Shown: positions 1 through 8,904, counted from the stretch's first letter. The stretch is DNA of 64,000 nucleotides from Corynebacterium sp. 122RC1 (GCF_024580955.1 NZ_JANIKD010000013.1:18146-82145); one strand, 5' to 3'. Notes: generated by a model not told the origin, from the letters alone. A program made the numbers and translations.

Positions 1-261
1 GGCATACAGGTTGTGGATGAGGACGGATTGGTTGGCCAGCAGGGCGATCAGCCAGCAGATTTCACCGATCTGATCACCCAGATCATTGGAGGATTCCAGC
101 TTGTCGCCAAGCTGCTCGAGCCCACCATAGCGGGAGGCGATCTCGCGGGTGGCGCGGGTGGTGAGCACCAGCTCTAGGTCTCGTCCGCCCAGGCGGATGA
201 ACGCGGAGTGTCCCGGGCCTTCGGGCAGCACGCTGGTGGGGTTCTTCTTCTTGGTTGCCAT
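1..261 (-). CDS. Phage tail gene, C-terminus beyond the window edge
   Basis: The first 87 codons of a gene that runs off the left edge. It starts MATKKKNPTSVLPEG at 261 and contains a hydrophobic stretch near residues 70-85. It lies just downstream of the major tail protein gene, where siphophages usually place the tail assembly chaperone, so that is the likely role. This rests on position and size rather than on a motif. The start is 12 bases past the stop of the major tail gene, as in a packed structural operon. Confidence 0.6.
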   Translation of the reverse strand, partial: MATKKKNPTSVLPEGPGHSAFIRLGGRDLELVLTTRATREIASRYGGLEQLGDKLESSNDLGDQIGEICWLIALLANQSVLIHNLYA

Positions 262-272
262 GCGTGTTCTCC

Positions 273-881
273 TTAGTTGCCAGAGCCAGTGGTCGTGGTG
301 GTTGTGGTGTAGGCCGGCTCATACACGGTGCTAAACCAGGCGTCCGTGATGGTCTTTGCGGCCTCGCCTTCGGTGGTTTCCACCTTCCACGGGTGCTTGC
401 CTGAGGGGTCGGGCTTGGTGCGGCGCAGGATCGTTCCCTCGATCTCCGGGGTGGAAAACTCAATCGAATCGCCCTTGGTGGTAAGCGACCCGGTGGGAAC
501 GGCAAAGCGGACCTTATAGAGCCAGAAGTACCGGTAGGTGCCATTCGCCTTGCGGGCACGGAACCCGATCGCAACCGGCGCCCCGCCATCTTCGGATGTG
601 GAGACCAGCACCTTGTTCTTATCGATGATGGCGCCGACCAGGTCGGCGGCAACCTCGGCACTGATGTCATCCACACCCAGGGTCAGGGTGCCGGATTTGA
701 ACTCTTTGACGACCTCTGCAGGTCCGTCATCGGCATACAGGATTGCTTCTGCGACTTCGATGGACACCTCCGCGCTGATGGCCTTGGCCAGCTGCTTAGG
801 CGTGCCGTAGGTTTCCTCACCGGTAGAGGGGTTTTCCGTGATGGTGGCGTAGTAGAGGGAGTCGAGTCCGATGGTTGCCAT
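273..881 (-). CDS. Major tail (tube) protein, phi13/TP901-1 type
   Basis: A 202-residue protein that should polymerise into the tail tube. The start MATIGLDSLYYATI and the following acidic, beta-rich sequence (GTLTLGVDDIS, GFRARKANGTYRYFWLYKV) match the pattern of Gram-positive siphophage major tail proteins of the phi13 family, and about 200 residues is the usual size. The C-terminus ends in a run of seven threonines followed by GSGN. It sits between a tail-completion-size gene and the presumed tail chaperone, the expected position. Confidence 0.8.
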   Translation of the reverse strand: MATIGLDSLYYATITENPSTGEETYGTPKQLAKAISAEVSIEVAEAILYADDGPAEVVKEFKSGTLTLGVDDISAEVAADLVGAIIDKNKVLVSTSEDGGAPVAIGFRARKANGTYRYFWLYKVRFAVPTGSLTTKGDSIEFSTPEIEGTILRRTKPDPSGKHPWKVETTEGEAAKTITDAWFSTVYEPAYTTTTTTTGSGN

Positions 882-899
882 GATGGGGGTTTCCTTTCG

Positions 900-1250
900 T
901 TAGAGCGTGTGGTGGGTTTGGGTGTCGATGGCGTAGTGGTGGTAGCTGGTCTCGTCCTCGAACCCGATATAGGAACGGGCCGTGATCGTGACACCACCAG
1001 CCAGTAGCGCGGCGGTGAGCTGGTCGCGAAGCGGCAGGTAGTTGCCCCGCGCATACAAGGACAGGCGTGCTTCTTCGATCTGGGCCCCTGGGGTGTTATC
1101 CCCGTACAGGGCCAGGGTGTCGACTAGTGGGGTGAGCACCACGAACGCTTCCGGCAGCGGGGTTTCGGTAAACAGGCCCACCCGCACCGGCAAGCCGAGC
1201 TTCTCGCAGGTGGTGGTGAGGTGTTCCAGCAGCGGGATGCTCTCGCTCAT
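900..1250 (-). CDS. Probable tail completion / tail terminator protein
   Basis: A 116-residue protein with no motif I can name. The N-terminal half (LTTTCEKLGLPVRVGLFTE) and its position between the HK97 gp10-like gene and the major tail gene fit a tail terminator or completion protein. Its start overlaps the stop of the upstream gp10-like gene by 4 bases, implying translational coupling. The assignment is positional. A search against tail-completion profiles would settle it. Confidence 0.6.
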   Translation of the reverse strand: MSESIPLLEHLTTTCEKLGLPVRVGLFTETPLPEAFVVLTPLVDTLALYGDNTPGAQIEEARLSLYARGNYLPLRDQLTAALLAGGVTITARSYIGFEDETSYHHYAIDTQTHHTL

Positions 1251-1669
1251 GTGCTGCCTTTCGGGAGGCGCTCTGTCAACACTCGTTTCATGGCCTCCAG
1301 GGCTGGGGCGCGGGTGGTGCGGCGGGTGCGGGTAAGAAACGGACGGGCTACCTGGCGGGTGGAGCCGTATTCGAGGATGGTCGCGATCTTCGCGTTTGAG
1401 CTCCCGTCTTGGCGGGGCTCATCGAAGCCGACTTTCACGTTGTGGTTTCCCGCCCGATCCGTCTTCACCGGGGTTAGGCCCAGGGCTGCGACAAGCTGGC
1501 CGGTGGAGTACCTACCGGTGATGGATGCTGTGAGGTTGGCGCGCATGACCGGCTCAACCACACTGCCGGCGGCTTTCAGGGCTGCTTCGGCATGCTCATC
1601 GAGGTGTGCTCCTGCCGCCGTGAGCTCATCGAGCACAGCGGTGGGAAGTTTCACGGTTGCCCTAGCCAT
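1247..1669 (-). CDS. HK97 gp10-like head-tail/minor structural protein
   Basis: A 140-residue basic protein with the HK97-gp10 pattern: helical N-terminus, a central KVGFDEPR segment, then the EYGST...ARPFLTRTRRT motif typical of the family C-terminal half. It acts at the head-tail junction or in tail completion. The upstream partner expected in the operon, the head-tail adaptor, is separated from it by the oppositely oriented metal-resistance pair at 1.8-2.9 kb, which is unusual. Confidence 0.75.
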   Translation of the reverse strand: MARATVKLPTAVLDELTAAGAHLDEHAEAALKAAGSVVEPVMRANLTASITGRYSTGQLVAALGLTPVKTDRAGNHNVKVGFDEPRQDGSSNAKIATILEYGSTRQVARPFLTRTRRTTRAPALEAMKRVLTERLPKGST

Positions 1670-1711
1670 TACCTAACTCCTTCTTGTGAATACGGCGCCG
1701 ACCGTAAGCCT

Positions 1712-1739
1712 TTGCTTAAACCGCCAAACCTGCTAATAT
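1712..1739 (+). promoter_or_regulatory. Promoter for the arsR-type/cation efflux pair
   Basis: TTGCTT at 1712-1717 and TAATAT at 1734-1739 are separated by 16 bases. The -10 box lies 55 bases before the repressor start. This is a plausible sigma-70 type promoter reading away from the phage operon, consistent with an independently expressed cargo pair. Confidence 0.5.
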
Positions 1740-1793
1740 CGGTACATCACGTTTATAACCATGAGAAGCGATATTTCAGGCGGTGGAACGACG

Positions 1794-2171
1794 ATGATTG
1801 ATGAAGAGACACTGGCTGACAAGGAGTCAGCCACCCGTGCGGCGTGCCTTTTCCATGGATTTTCAGATATCTCGCGAATGCGTATCGTTCAACATCTCTT
1901 CAACGGTGAGCACAACGTCAAGCAACTCACTGCTCATCTGGGGTTGGCGCAAACCACCGTGTCAGGACACTTGGCGTGTCTGCTGGATTGCGGGGTTATT
2001 CAGCGGCGTGCGGTGGGTCGCTCCTCCATGTATTCACTCACCCACCCCCAGAAGACGATGGCCCTTCTAGTTGCAGCACAAGACCTGTTATCTGCAACAG
2101 GCCAGGCGGTGACTTTGTGTCCACGTCACGGTATCGAGGCCCTACGCAACACAACCAAGGAGGAACAGTGA
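1794..2171 (+). CDS. ArsR/SmtB family repressor, CmtR-like
   Basis: A winged-helix repressor of 125 residues, probably releasing DNA on binding Cd, Pb or a related soft metal. The recognition region reads LTAHLGLAQTTVSGHLACLLDCGVI. The Cys-x3-Cys pair on this helix, plus a Cys near the C-terminus (TLCPRHG), resembles the metal site of mycobacterial CmtR (two helix cysteines and one C-terminal cysteine). ATG at 1794 is chosen; an in-frame ATG at 1761 would add 11 residues. It overlaps the transporter gene by 4 bases, so the pair is co-translated and probably autoregulated. Confidence 0.85.
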   Translation: MIDEETLADKESATRAACLFHGFSDISRMRIVQHLFNGEHNVKQLTAHLGLAQTTVSGHLACLLDCGVIQRRAVGRSSMYSLTHPQKTMALLVAAQDLLSATGQAVTLCPRHGIEALRNTTKEEQ

Positions 2172-2863
2172 ACGTTACCGACACAACAACCGATTGCTGC
2201 AGAGAATGCACCACTAACACAAAGGATTCGAACGGGCCGGCTCTCAGCCCGCAAAGGCGAACAATACTGAACAGGCGTGCTAAAACCCTTGCCCAAGGTC
2301 TAGTGCTCTACAACGTCGCCGAAGGAGTGATCTCGATTGCTTCCGGTTTAGTAGCAGGCTCGATCGCCTTGGTCGGGTTCGGCCTTGACTCCGCCGTCGA
2401 AGTCCTGTCCGGACTGGTCATTATTTGGCAGTTCCGTCACGCAAATCCCGAGGCATACGAGCGCAAAGCACTAGGTCTCATAGCCGGAGCCTTCTTTATC
2501 TTGGCCGCCTACGTCGGTACCGAATCAATACTCACCATGATTGAAGGACATAAAGCAGCTCCTTCCTTAGCGGGGATCGTGATCGCAATCCTCTCCGTCA
2601 TCATCATGCCCACCGTGTCCCTCATACAACGACGAACGGGGCAGGAACTCGGATCCGCCTCCGTAGTAGCCGATTCCAAACAAGTGCTGCTATGTGCAGT
2701 CATGTCCTTAGCACTCCTATTGGGGCTGGTAAGCAACGCACTGTGGGGCTGGTGGTGGCTTGACCCCGTAATCGGTCTATTCATCGCCCTACTTGCACTC
2801 CGAGAAGGAATCGAAGCCTTACGCGGCAAAGCCTGCGCCTGCACCTCAGGACTTAGTCAATAA
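2168..2863 (+). CDS. Cation diffusion facilitator-type metal efflux protein
   Basis: A 231-residue membrane protein, probably exporting Cd/Zn-type cations by proton exchange. It has about six hydrophobic segments and the CDF-like core GFGLDSAVEVLSGLVI in its second segment. It lacks a C-terminal cytoplasmic domain but has cysteine clusters at both ends (DCCREC and CACTC-like ACACT). GTG at 2168 is the start: it overlaps the repressor stop (GTGA) and has an AAGGAGG ribosome site 5 bases upstream. Substrate is inferred from the CmtR-like partner. Confidence 0.8.
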   Translation: MNVTDTTTDCCRECTTNTKDSNGPALSPQRRTILNRRAKTLAQGLVLYNVAEGVISIASGLVAGSIALVGFGLDSAVEVLSGLVIIWQFRHANPEAYERKALGLIAGAFFILAAYVGTESILTMIEGHKAAPSLAGIVIAILSVIIMPTVSLIQRRTGQELGSASVVADSKQVLLCAVMSLALLLGLVSNALWGWWWLDPVIGLFIALLALREGIEALRGKACACTSGLSQ

Positions 2864-2882
2864 TCAGCGCCCCGCAGGTCAA

Positions 2883-3218
2883 TCAGTCACGTTGTTCACC
2901 TTCGGGTGAATGTTGGTGTGCTTCGATCACGGTGTAGCGGCCGACCTGTTCGACAGTGTCGATGACCCAGCGCCCATCGGCCGCGGCGATCACCATCGAC
3001 TCATCCACAGTGATTGCGGGGTGGGTGCGGATGCGGAAGATCGCGGTGGCTTTCGTGTAGGCCGCACGGTTAACCCACGCTGAGCTGGCGTGGCGGTGCT
3101 CCACCTCTGCTCGCACTGTGGCCACAACGTTCTCGGCCACGATGTCGAACCCGGCTCTATCCCTCGTGTGGCTCAGGGCGACGATGTCGATGGCATGCCG
3201 CATCTGACCAAGACCCAT
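2883..3218 (-). CDS. Phage head-tail adaptor (SPP1 gp16-like)
   Basis: About 111 residues, beginning MGLGQMRHAIDIV, with the adaptor-family layout: short N-terminal strand, VALSHTRDRAGFDIV, central KATAIFRIRTHPAIT, and a WVIDTVEQVGRY segment near the end. It closes the head-tail connection after packaging. ATG at 3218 is chosen; an ATG at 3236, overlapping the previous gene, is possible. Its stop is 20 bases from the stop of the convergent transporter gene. Confidence 0.7.
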   Translation of the reverse strand: MGLGQMRHAIDIVALSHTRDRAGFDIVAENVVATVRAEVEHRHASSAWVNRAAYTKATAIFRIRTHPAITVDESMVIAAADGRWVIDTVEQVGRYTVIEAHQHSPEGEQRD

Positions 3219-3223
3219 GAGGA

Positions 3224-3541
3224 TCACACCTTCCATTCCCGGTCCATCACCAACAACCGGTGGATCGCTTCCCAGGCGGCGCGGGCGGCGTCGGTTTTGT
3301 CTGCCCAAAACCCTCCGGTTGCACCATCGCGTGCCTCATACATGTGGGTTGCCAGCATGACCACGCCCTGGGTGGTGGCCGGGCTCATCGCGTGGGTGGC
3401 GTAGAAGCCGTCCGGCAAGTGCTGAAAAGACGCGGCGTAGGAGGTGGCGGCGTCCACCAAGTGTGCGATCAGCTCATCATCGGCCTCGAAGTCAACCTGC
3501 AGATTCGCTTTCACCAGTGCGGTGAGTTCTGCTGTGGACAT
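3224..3541 (-). CDS. Phage head-tail connector, gp6-like
   Basis: A 105-residue mostly helical protein (LTALVKANLQVDF, HLVDAATSYAASF) matching the pattern of HK97 gp6-type connectors that bind under the portal ring. It lies immediately downstream of the capsid gene, the standard place for this family. Assignment rests on helical pattern, length and order. Confidence 0.75.
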   Translation of the reverse strand: MSTAELTALVKANLQVDFEADDELIAHLVDAATSYAASFQHLPDGFYATHAMSPATTQGVVMLATHMYEARDGATGGFWADKTDAARAAWEAIHRLLVMDREWKV

Positions 3542-3568
3542 CCGCCACCTCCTTATCGCTAGTCGGGT

Positions 3569-4798
3569 TTAGGCGCTGGCCTTCTGGGTGAGGACCTGCA
3601 CGGCCTCGGGGACAATCAGCTTGCCGTCGAGGCGCTGGGAGGCCAGGAACCCAACCTGCCCGGTGGTGGCAAACAACTCGTTGAGCCGCTTGAAGGAGCG
3701 TCCCACCCGGTCGGCGATCCAGTAATAGGACAGGTCACCGAAGGCGACGGTGCGCGCCCCGGCCTTGATTTCGGGAACGAACGTGGATGTGTGTACCGGG
3801 CGGCCAAGGATAGTGTCCGGCTCTCCTGCGGTCAGGGCTGGCTGCCACAGGTACTGGCCGGTGGTGTCCTTGAGCTTGCGCACGGTCTTGACGGTGGCGT
3901 CGTTCATCAGCCACACCGCGTTCTTGCGGTACGGGGCCCGCAACGCGTAATGCAGGTCGATGAGATCATCCGCCGTAATGTCGGTTGCCTTCGCCGTGGT
4001 CACCGTGGACTGCGCACCGGAGGTGGCGTGGAAGACACCGGTGGGCTTACCCGAGCCGTCACCGTTGATGAAGGCTTCCTCTTCGGCGGCACCCATACGG
4101 CGAGCAAACTCGGAGGCGAGATAGGCCTCGATGTCGAATGCGGAGTCGTTGAGCAGCTCTTCGCTGACCTTGAGGAAGGTGCCGAGCTTGAACGCAGAGA
4201 GGGTGACCTGGTTGAAGGTGTCATCGGACTCGGTGTAGGGCTTGCCCTCATCCAGCCACGCCGCGCTGCCGTGGGTGGCGACCACCGGGATCTTGCGGTC
4301 CCCGCTGGTGGTGGTGATGACCTTGGCCAGGGTGCGCATGATGTTCTGATCGGCCAGGGTGTCGACCAGGGTGCGTTCGAACTCATCAGGCACGAGATAG
4401 CCGCCCTCCGTGTCCGTGCCGACGGACAGGGCGTTTCGCACCTCTGCCGGTGAGTGGTTCAGGCGCATCGCGTCCCAAAACGCCCGCTTGTAGGTGGCAG
4501 AAGCACGACCCGCCGGTTCGCCCTCGTCGGTGTGGAAAACGGCAGTGTTCATGCCAGGCCGGGCGGTCAGCGGCGGGCGGGTTGCGCGGGCGAGCTGGTT
4601 ATCGAGTGCTTCGGCGCGCTCATTGCGGGCAATCTCCCGGGTGAGGTCCTCGATCTCTGCCTCCATACGGGCGTACTGAGCATCGTCCTCGGCGGTGAGG
4701 CATCCGGTTTCAGCATCGCGGCGCTCATCGAGGAAAGCCTTCGCAGCCTCCCACGCTGCAGCGCGACGGGCGTAGAGGTCAGTGGTGGTCATGGTCAT
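3569..4798 (-). CDS. Major capsid protein, HK97 fold
   Basis: A 409-residue capsid subunit. The first about 100 residues form a charged helical region (RRAAAWEAAKAFLDERRDAETG...) like the delta/scaffold domain that the phage protease removes. The mature part begins around the PPLTARPGMNTAVF segment and includes family signatures GGYLVPDEFERTL, TTTSGDRKIPV and the P-domain region. No separate scaffold gene is present, consistent with a built-in delta domain. ATG at 4798 is preferred because GGAAC lies just upstream. Confidence 0.9.
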   Translation of the reverse strand: MTMTTTDLYARRAAAWEAAKAFLDERRDAETGCLTAEDDAQYARMEAEIEDLTREIARNERAEALDNQLARATRPPLTARPGMNTAVFHTDEGEPAGRASATYKRAFWDAMRLNHSPAEVRNALSVGTDTEGGYLVPDEFERTLVDTLADQNIMRTLAKVITTTSGDRKIPVVATHGSAAWLDEGKPYTESDDTFNQVTLSAFKLGTFLKVSEELLNDSAFDIEAYLASEFARRMGAAEEEAFINGDGSGKPTGVFHATSGAQSTVTTAKATDITADDLIDLHYALRAPYRKNAVWLMNDATVKTVRKLKDTTGQYLWQPALTAGEPDTILGRPVHTSTFVPEIKAGARTVAFGDLSYYWIADRVGRSFKRLNELFATTGQVGFLASQRLDGKLIVPEAVQVLTQKASA

Positions 4799-4823
4799 GA
4801 TCAGTGTTCCTTTCAAGACGGAA

Positions 4824-5606
4824 TTAGTGGGGTTGGTTGGCCAGGGCGGCGTACAGGTCGGTAATCCGCCGACCCAGACGTTCAGGTACAGCGGGTTGGT
4901 GGTGGTTGATCTTGTTCACCAACGCGGCGGTGGTTGCTGCGGCGCTAAAGGTGAACCCCGCACCCAGGTTGTCGGGTACGGGGTCAACAGCGGCAGGCTC
5001 GGCGGGGCCGGGTGGCGTGAACGCCTGCGTGGGTTCGCTGGGTTGGTAGAGGCCGTCAGCGAAACCGAGATTGATGGCGGCTTTTGCGTCCATCCAGGTT
5101 TCCTCATCCATCAGCCGGGCAAGCTTGGCCCTCTGCATGCCGGTGCGTAGCTCGTAGGCGTTGATGATGGATTCCTTGACCGCACCCAGCATCTCCACCG
5201 CGCGGGTGAGTTCGGCGGCGTCTCCGGTGGCCAGGGTGGCGGGGTTGTGGATCATCATCATCCCCACCGGGGAGATCAGCACCTCGCTACCAGCCATCGC
5301 AATCACGGACGCGGCCGATGCAGCTAGGGCGTCGATGATCACGGTGACCGGATACGGGTAGTCCATGAGCATCGTGTAGATCTCGGCCGCCGCCACGCAA
5401 TCCCCACCCGGGGAGTTGATCCACACCTGGATCGGGCCTGCTCCTGCTTCCAGCTCGGAGCGGAAAATGCCGGGCGTGACATCATCGTCGAACCAGGAGT
5501 CGGCCGCGATGACGCCGCCAATACGCAAAACCCGGTGCGAGGACTCCTCTACACCGGGCGGATCGGCTGGGGGCTGCTCCCAGTTCCAAAAACGGTTAAC
5601 CGTCAT
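4824..5606 (-). CDS. ClpP-like head maturation protease
   Basis: A 260-residue S14-family serine protease that cleaves the capsid delta domain during head maturation. The oxyanion region INSPGGD, the catalytic serine in ALAASAASVIAMAG and the histidine in MMMIHNP are all visible. The C-terminal 70 residues are Pro/Ala-rich and less conserved. It overlaps the portal stop by 4 bases, giving the standard portal-protease-capsid order. Confidence 0.9.
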   Translation of the reverse strand: MTVNRFWNWEQPPADPPGVEESSHRVLRIGGVIAADSWFDDDVTPGIFRSELEAGAGPIQVWINSPGGDCVAAAEIYTMLMDYPYPVTVIIDALAASAASVIAMAGSEVLISPVGMMMIHNPATLATGDAAELTRAVEMLGAVKESIINAYELRTGMQRAKLARLMDEETWMDAKAAINLGFADGLYQPSEPTQAFTPPGPAEPAAVDPVPDNLGAGFTFSAAATTAALVNKINHHQPAVPERLGRRITDLYAALANQPH

Positions 5607-6898
5607 AGTCTGCCTCCTCTCTGACGGATGCTTTGGGCTGGGTCATTGGTGTCCTCCTCAGTCGTAGGTGTGGGTTGTGTGGTGGCATACGCCCCGGCCA
5701 GGGACAGCGGCAGCATGTTGCCGTTGACCAGGTACAAGTCCCCGCCATCCTCGGGTTTGATGCGGTCGAGGTTTTCCAGCTCGCGGATGTCGTTGGCGCT
5801 CATCCACCCGTTCTGCCGGGCTACCGCATATCCCTGCATACGCGACGCGTAGTCACCGCGCAGCAGGCCCTCGAGGTTGAACTTCACGAACACGCCGGTA
5901 TCGCGAGGATCCAGCAGGGTTTTGGTGAGGGCTTGTTCCCAACGGATCACCCACGGGTCGAGGGTGTATTTGACGAACTCGAGGGACTGCTGCTCGATGT
6001 TCGAGAAGCTGGACTTGTCGAGATCGCCGATCATGTGCGGCGGGATGCGGAAGATCCGGGCGATCTCACCCATCTGGAACTTGCGGGTCTGCAAAAACTG
6101 AGCCTGCTCAGGGCTGACCGAGATGGGCGTGTACTTCATGCCCTCCTCTAACACCGCGATCTTGTTACCGTTGCGCGCTCCACCGAACGTGGCGGTCCAG
6201 GATTCCCGCACACGGCTCGGGTCTTTGATCGTGCCGGGATGTTCGAGTACCCCGCCGGGTGCGGCACCGTTAGCGAAGAAGGATGCTCCGTAGTCTTCGC
6301 AGGCTTGGGCCATGCCGATCGCGTTTTTCGCCATCGCAATCGGGGAATACCCAACGAGGCCGTCAAACCCCAACCCCGGAATGTGCAACACCTCAGAGGG
6401 TGGGAGTACGACGCGCTCGTATTCGGCCCTCGGTGGTTCCTCGCTCGTGCGCTGGTACTCGTAGTAGAGCCGGCCCGCAGTATCCCGGCCCACGCTCATC
6501 CGGTTGGGCATCAGCGGGTACAGGCCGATGACTTCGCCGCGTCCGTTGCGGATCACCTGCGCAAAGGCGTTACCCCACAACAGCAGGTGGGTCATGAGGG
6601 TTTCCCGGAACACGAAGCTTGTCATCTCCGGGTTCGGCTCATCGTGCAACAGGCGGTAGAGCGGATGGCTAACCGCCTTCTCCTTCCCGCCATCCGTGCG
6701 GGTTTGGTAGACGTGCAACGGTAGGCCGGCGATGGCCTCAGCCAGAATCCGCACACAGGAGTAGACGGCGGTCATCTGCATGGCGGTACGCTCATTGACC
6801 GCACGGCCAGCCGATGTGGGGCCGAACAGGAACGAGTAGCCAGACGAGAGCTGCGTGTTGGTCGGGGCACGTCGGGTAAACCAGTCTTTAATTGACAT
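5603..6898 (-). CDS. Portal protein, HK97 gp3 type
   Basis: A 431-residue portal subunit forming the DNA-entry ring. Signatures include TAVYSCVRILAEAIAGLPLHVY, the LLLWGNAFAQVIRN segment, and the EIARIFRIPPHMIGD motif in the stem/clip region. ATG at 6898 (MSIKDWF) is taken as start. An upstream in-frame ATG would add 34 residues unlike the family. Confidence 0.92.
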   Translation of the reverse strand: MSIKDWFTRRAPTNTQLSSGYSFLFGPTSAGRAVNERTAMQMTAVYSCVRILAEAIAGLPLHVYQTRTDGGKEKAVSHPLYRLLHDEPNPEMTSFVFRETLMTHLLLWGNAFAQVIRNGRGEVIGLYPLMPNRMSVGRDTAGRLYYEYQRTSEEPPRAEYERVVLPPSEVLHIPGLGFDGLVGYSPIAMAKNAIGMAQACEDYGASFFANGAAPGGVLEHPGTIKDPSRVRESWTATFGGARNGNKIAVLEEGMKYTPISVSPEQAQFLQTRKFQMGEIARIFRIPPHMIGDLDKSSFSNIEQQSLEFVKYTLDPWVIRWEQALTKTLLDPRDTGVFVKFNLEGLLRGDYASRMQGYAVARQNGWMSANDIRELENLDRIKPEDGGDLYLVNGNMLPLSLAGAYATTQPTPTTEEDTNDPAQSIRQRGGRL

Positions 6899-6943
6899 AT
6901 CGACACCTTTTCGGCGAAAACAGAAACTATAAGAGGGAACGCG

Positions 6944-7324
6944 ATGAAGGTTGAACACCGACGTGAGGATGGTGAACTTCTCGGCTGGATTGACATCCAC
7001 GAGGACGGCTCATGCACAGCGATCGACTTGCTCGGACGAGTGAGCGCTGCTGGTGATTGGGACGAGTGCGAAAACCAGCTCGAGGCCCAAGGCTTATCCT
7101 ATCTGGCAGATCTTTATGCCCTGGAAGTCACACCGGGACTCTGGGTACGGGTCCGCATCGTTGAAGTCAACTCCACCCGGGTCCGAGTGAAGGAAGATGA
7201 CTTCGGAGACGCCACCATCTCCACTCCCATCCACGACGTGCCGATTCCGGTGGACAATCGCCTCGTTCCATACGCCCTGGCACCCGGTGAGGTTCACAGC
7301 ACGAGCAAACCTCGCTCGTCGTAG
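6944..7324 (+). CDS. Small unknown protein, antisense within the packaging operon
   Basis: A 126-residue acidic protein (MKVEHRREDGELLGWIDIHEDGSCTA start) of unknown function. It diverges from the portal gene and its 3' end overlaps the terminase 3' end by 31 bases. The start has GAGGGAACGCG upstream as a weak ribosome site. The sequence alternates beta-like segments (LWVRVRIVEV, TRVRVKED) and looks like a real protein rather than a shadow, as its codons do not mirror a gene opposite for most of its length. It could be a regulatory or exclusion gene. Confidence 0.6.
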   Translation: MKVEHRREDGELLGWIDIHEDGSCTAIDLLGRVSAAGDWDECENQLEAQGLSYLADLYALEVTPGLWVRVRIVEVNSTRVRVKEDDFGDATISTPIHDVPIPVDNRLVPYALAPGEVHSTSKPRSS

Positions 7325-8904
7325 ACCGAGTGCGCGGGCGCGGCGTTGCTGTTACGAATGGCCCGGTCTAGAGCCATGATGAGGGCGACGACGCCGTCGA
7401 TTTTCTCGGTGGACTTTTGCTTGTCGGGTTTGATGTTGCCGGCAGGGTCGGTGCGGATGTGAATGTTGTCGACCATCCACGCGAGCACCTTGTTCCCACC
7501 ATGCTGGATCCGTCCTTCCAGGGCGAGCTTCATCAGCTCCTTGCTCGGTGGGCTCATGTCTTTGAAGCCTTGCCCGAAGGGCACCACGGTGAAGCCCAGA
7601 GCATCGAGGTTCTGGCTCATCTGCACTGCGCCCCAACGGTCGTAGGCGATCTCCCGAATGTCGTAGCGGGTGCCGAGTTCCTCGATAAAGGCTTCGATGG
7701 CTGCGTAGTGGACGACGTTGCCTTCGGTGGTGTGCAGCAGGCCTTCGCGTTCCCACTGGTCGTAGGGCACGTGGTCACGGCCCACCCTAAGCTCGATGTT
7801 GTCTTCGGGGATCCAGAAGCGTGGCACTACCACATACGGCTCCGCTTCGTCCCGGGGTGGGAAGACGAGGACGAGGGCGGTGATGTCGGTCGTGGAGGCC
7901 AGGTCCAGGCCGGCGTAACACACCCTGCCGTCAAGCGAGGCCAGGTCGATAGGGGCGTTGCCTTTGTCCCACAGGTGCATGGGCATCCACCGGATCGACT
8001 GTTTCACCCACTGGTTGAGGCGCAGCTGGCGGAAGGCATTCTCCTCAGCCGGATTCAACTGGGCTGAGTGGGCGGCCGCCCGCACTTTGTCGATGGGGAC
8101 GGTGATGTCCAGGCTGGGGTTGGCTTTACGCCACACATCTTCGTCCAGCCAGTCATCCTCGGGCTCGGCCCCGTAGATCACCGGGTAGAACGTTGGATCA
8201 TTCTTTTTGCCGTCCAGGATGTCGCGGGCTTTCTGGTGCTGCTCGAAACACACCGACGCGGTGTTGGTTCCTGCTGTGGTGATCAGGAAGTACAGCGGCT
8301 GGGTGCGGGCATCACCGGATCCTTTGGTCATGACGTCGAACAGGGCCCGGTTGGGTTGGGTGTGCAGCTCATCGAAGACGACCCCGGAGATGTTGAAGCC
8401 GTGCTTGGAATAAGCCTCAGCAGAGAGCACCTGGTAGAAGCTGTTCGTTGGGGTGTAGACGATGCGCTTCTGGGAGGCCAGGATTTTCACCCGTCTGGCC
8501 AGCGGTGGACACAGCCGCACCATGTCGGCAGCAACCTCGAAGACGATGCTCGCTTGCTGGCGGTCTGCCGCACACCCATACACCTCGGCACGCTCCTCAC
8601 CATCCGCGCAGGTCAGCAGCAGCGCGATAGCTGCAGCAAGCTCGCTTTTTCCTTGCTTCTTGGGGATTTCCACATATGCGGTAGTGAACTGCCGGTACCC
8701 GTCAGGCTTTACCGTGCCGAACAGGTCCCGCACAATCTGCTCCTGCCAGCCAAGCAGCTCAAAGGGCTTGCCTGCCCAGCGGCCCTTGGTGTGCTTCAAG
8801 GCTTGGATGAAGGCGACCGCGTAGTCGGCTTTGCGCTTGTCGTAGTGGGAGCCCTCATCCATGAACCGGGTCGGTGTGTAAGCGTCCGTGCTGGTGCTGG
8901 TCAT
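7294..8904 (-). CDS. Terminase large subunit
   Basis: A 536-residue packaging motor and nuclease. It has an atypical Walker A (EIPKKQGKSELAA), Walker B (VVFDELH), the coupling motif LITTAGT, and nuclease-domain acidic positions in YAGLDLASTTDITAL and IAYDRWGA. ATG at 8904 (MTSTSTDAY) fits family length; the open frame extends 71 residues further without family character. The small subunit lies 5 kb away, with modification genes in between. Confidence 0.93.
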   Translation of the reverse strand: MTSTSTDAYTPTRFMDEGSHYDKRKADYAVAFIQALKHTKGRWAGKPFELLGWQEQIVRDLFGTVKPDGYRQFTTAYVEIPKKQGKSELAAAIALLLTCADGEERAEVYGCAADRQQASIVFEVAADMVRLCPPLARRVKILASQKRIVYTPTNSFYQVLSAEAYSKHGFNISGVVFDELHTQPNRALFDVMTKGSGDARTQPLYFLITTAGTNTASVCFEQHQKARDILDGKKNDPTFYPVIYGAEPEDDWLDEDVWRKANPSLDITVPIDKVRAAAHSAQLNPAEENAFRQLRLNQWVKQSIRWMPMHLWDKGNAPIDLASLDGRVCYAGLDLASTTDITALVLVFPPRDEAEPYVVVPRFWIPEDNIELRVGRDHVPYDQWEREGLLHTTEGNVVHYAAIEAFIEELGTRYDIREIAYDRWGAVQMSQNLDALGFTVVPFGQGFKDMSPPSKELMKLALEGRIQHGGNKVLAWMVDNIHIRTDPAGNIKPDKQKSTEKIDGVVALIMALDRAIRNSNAAPAHSVYDERGLLVL

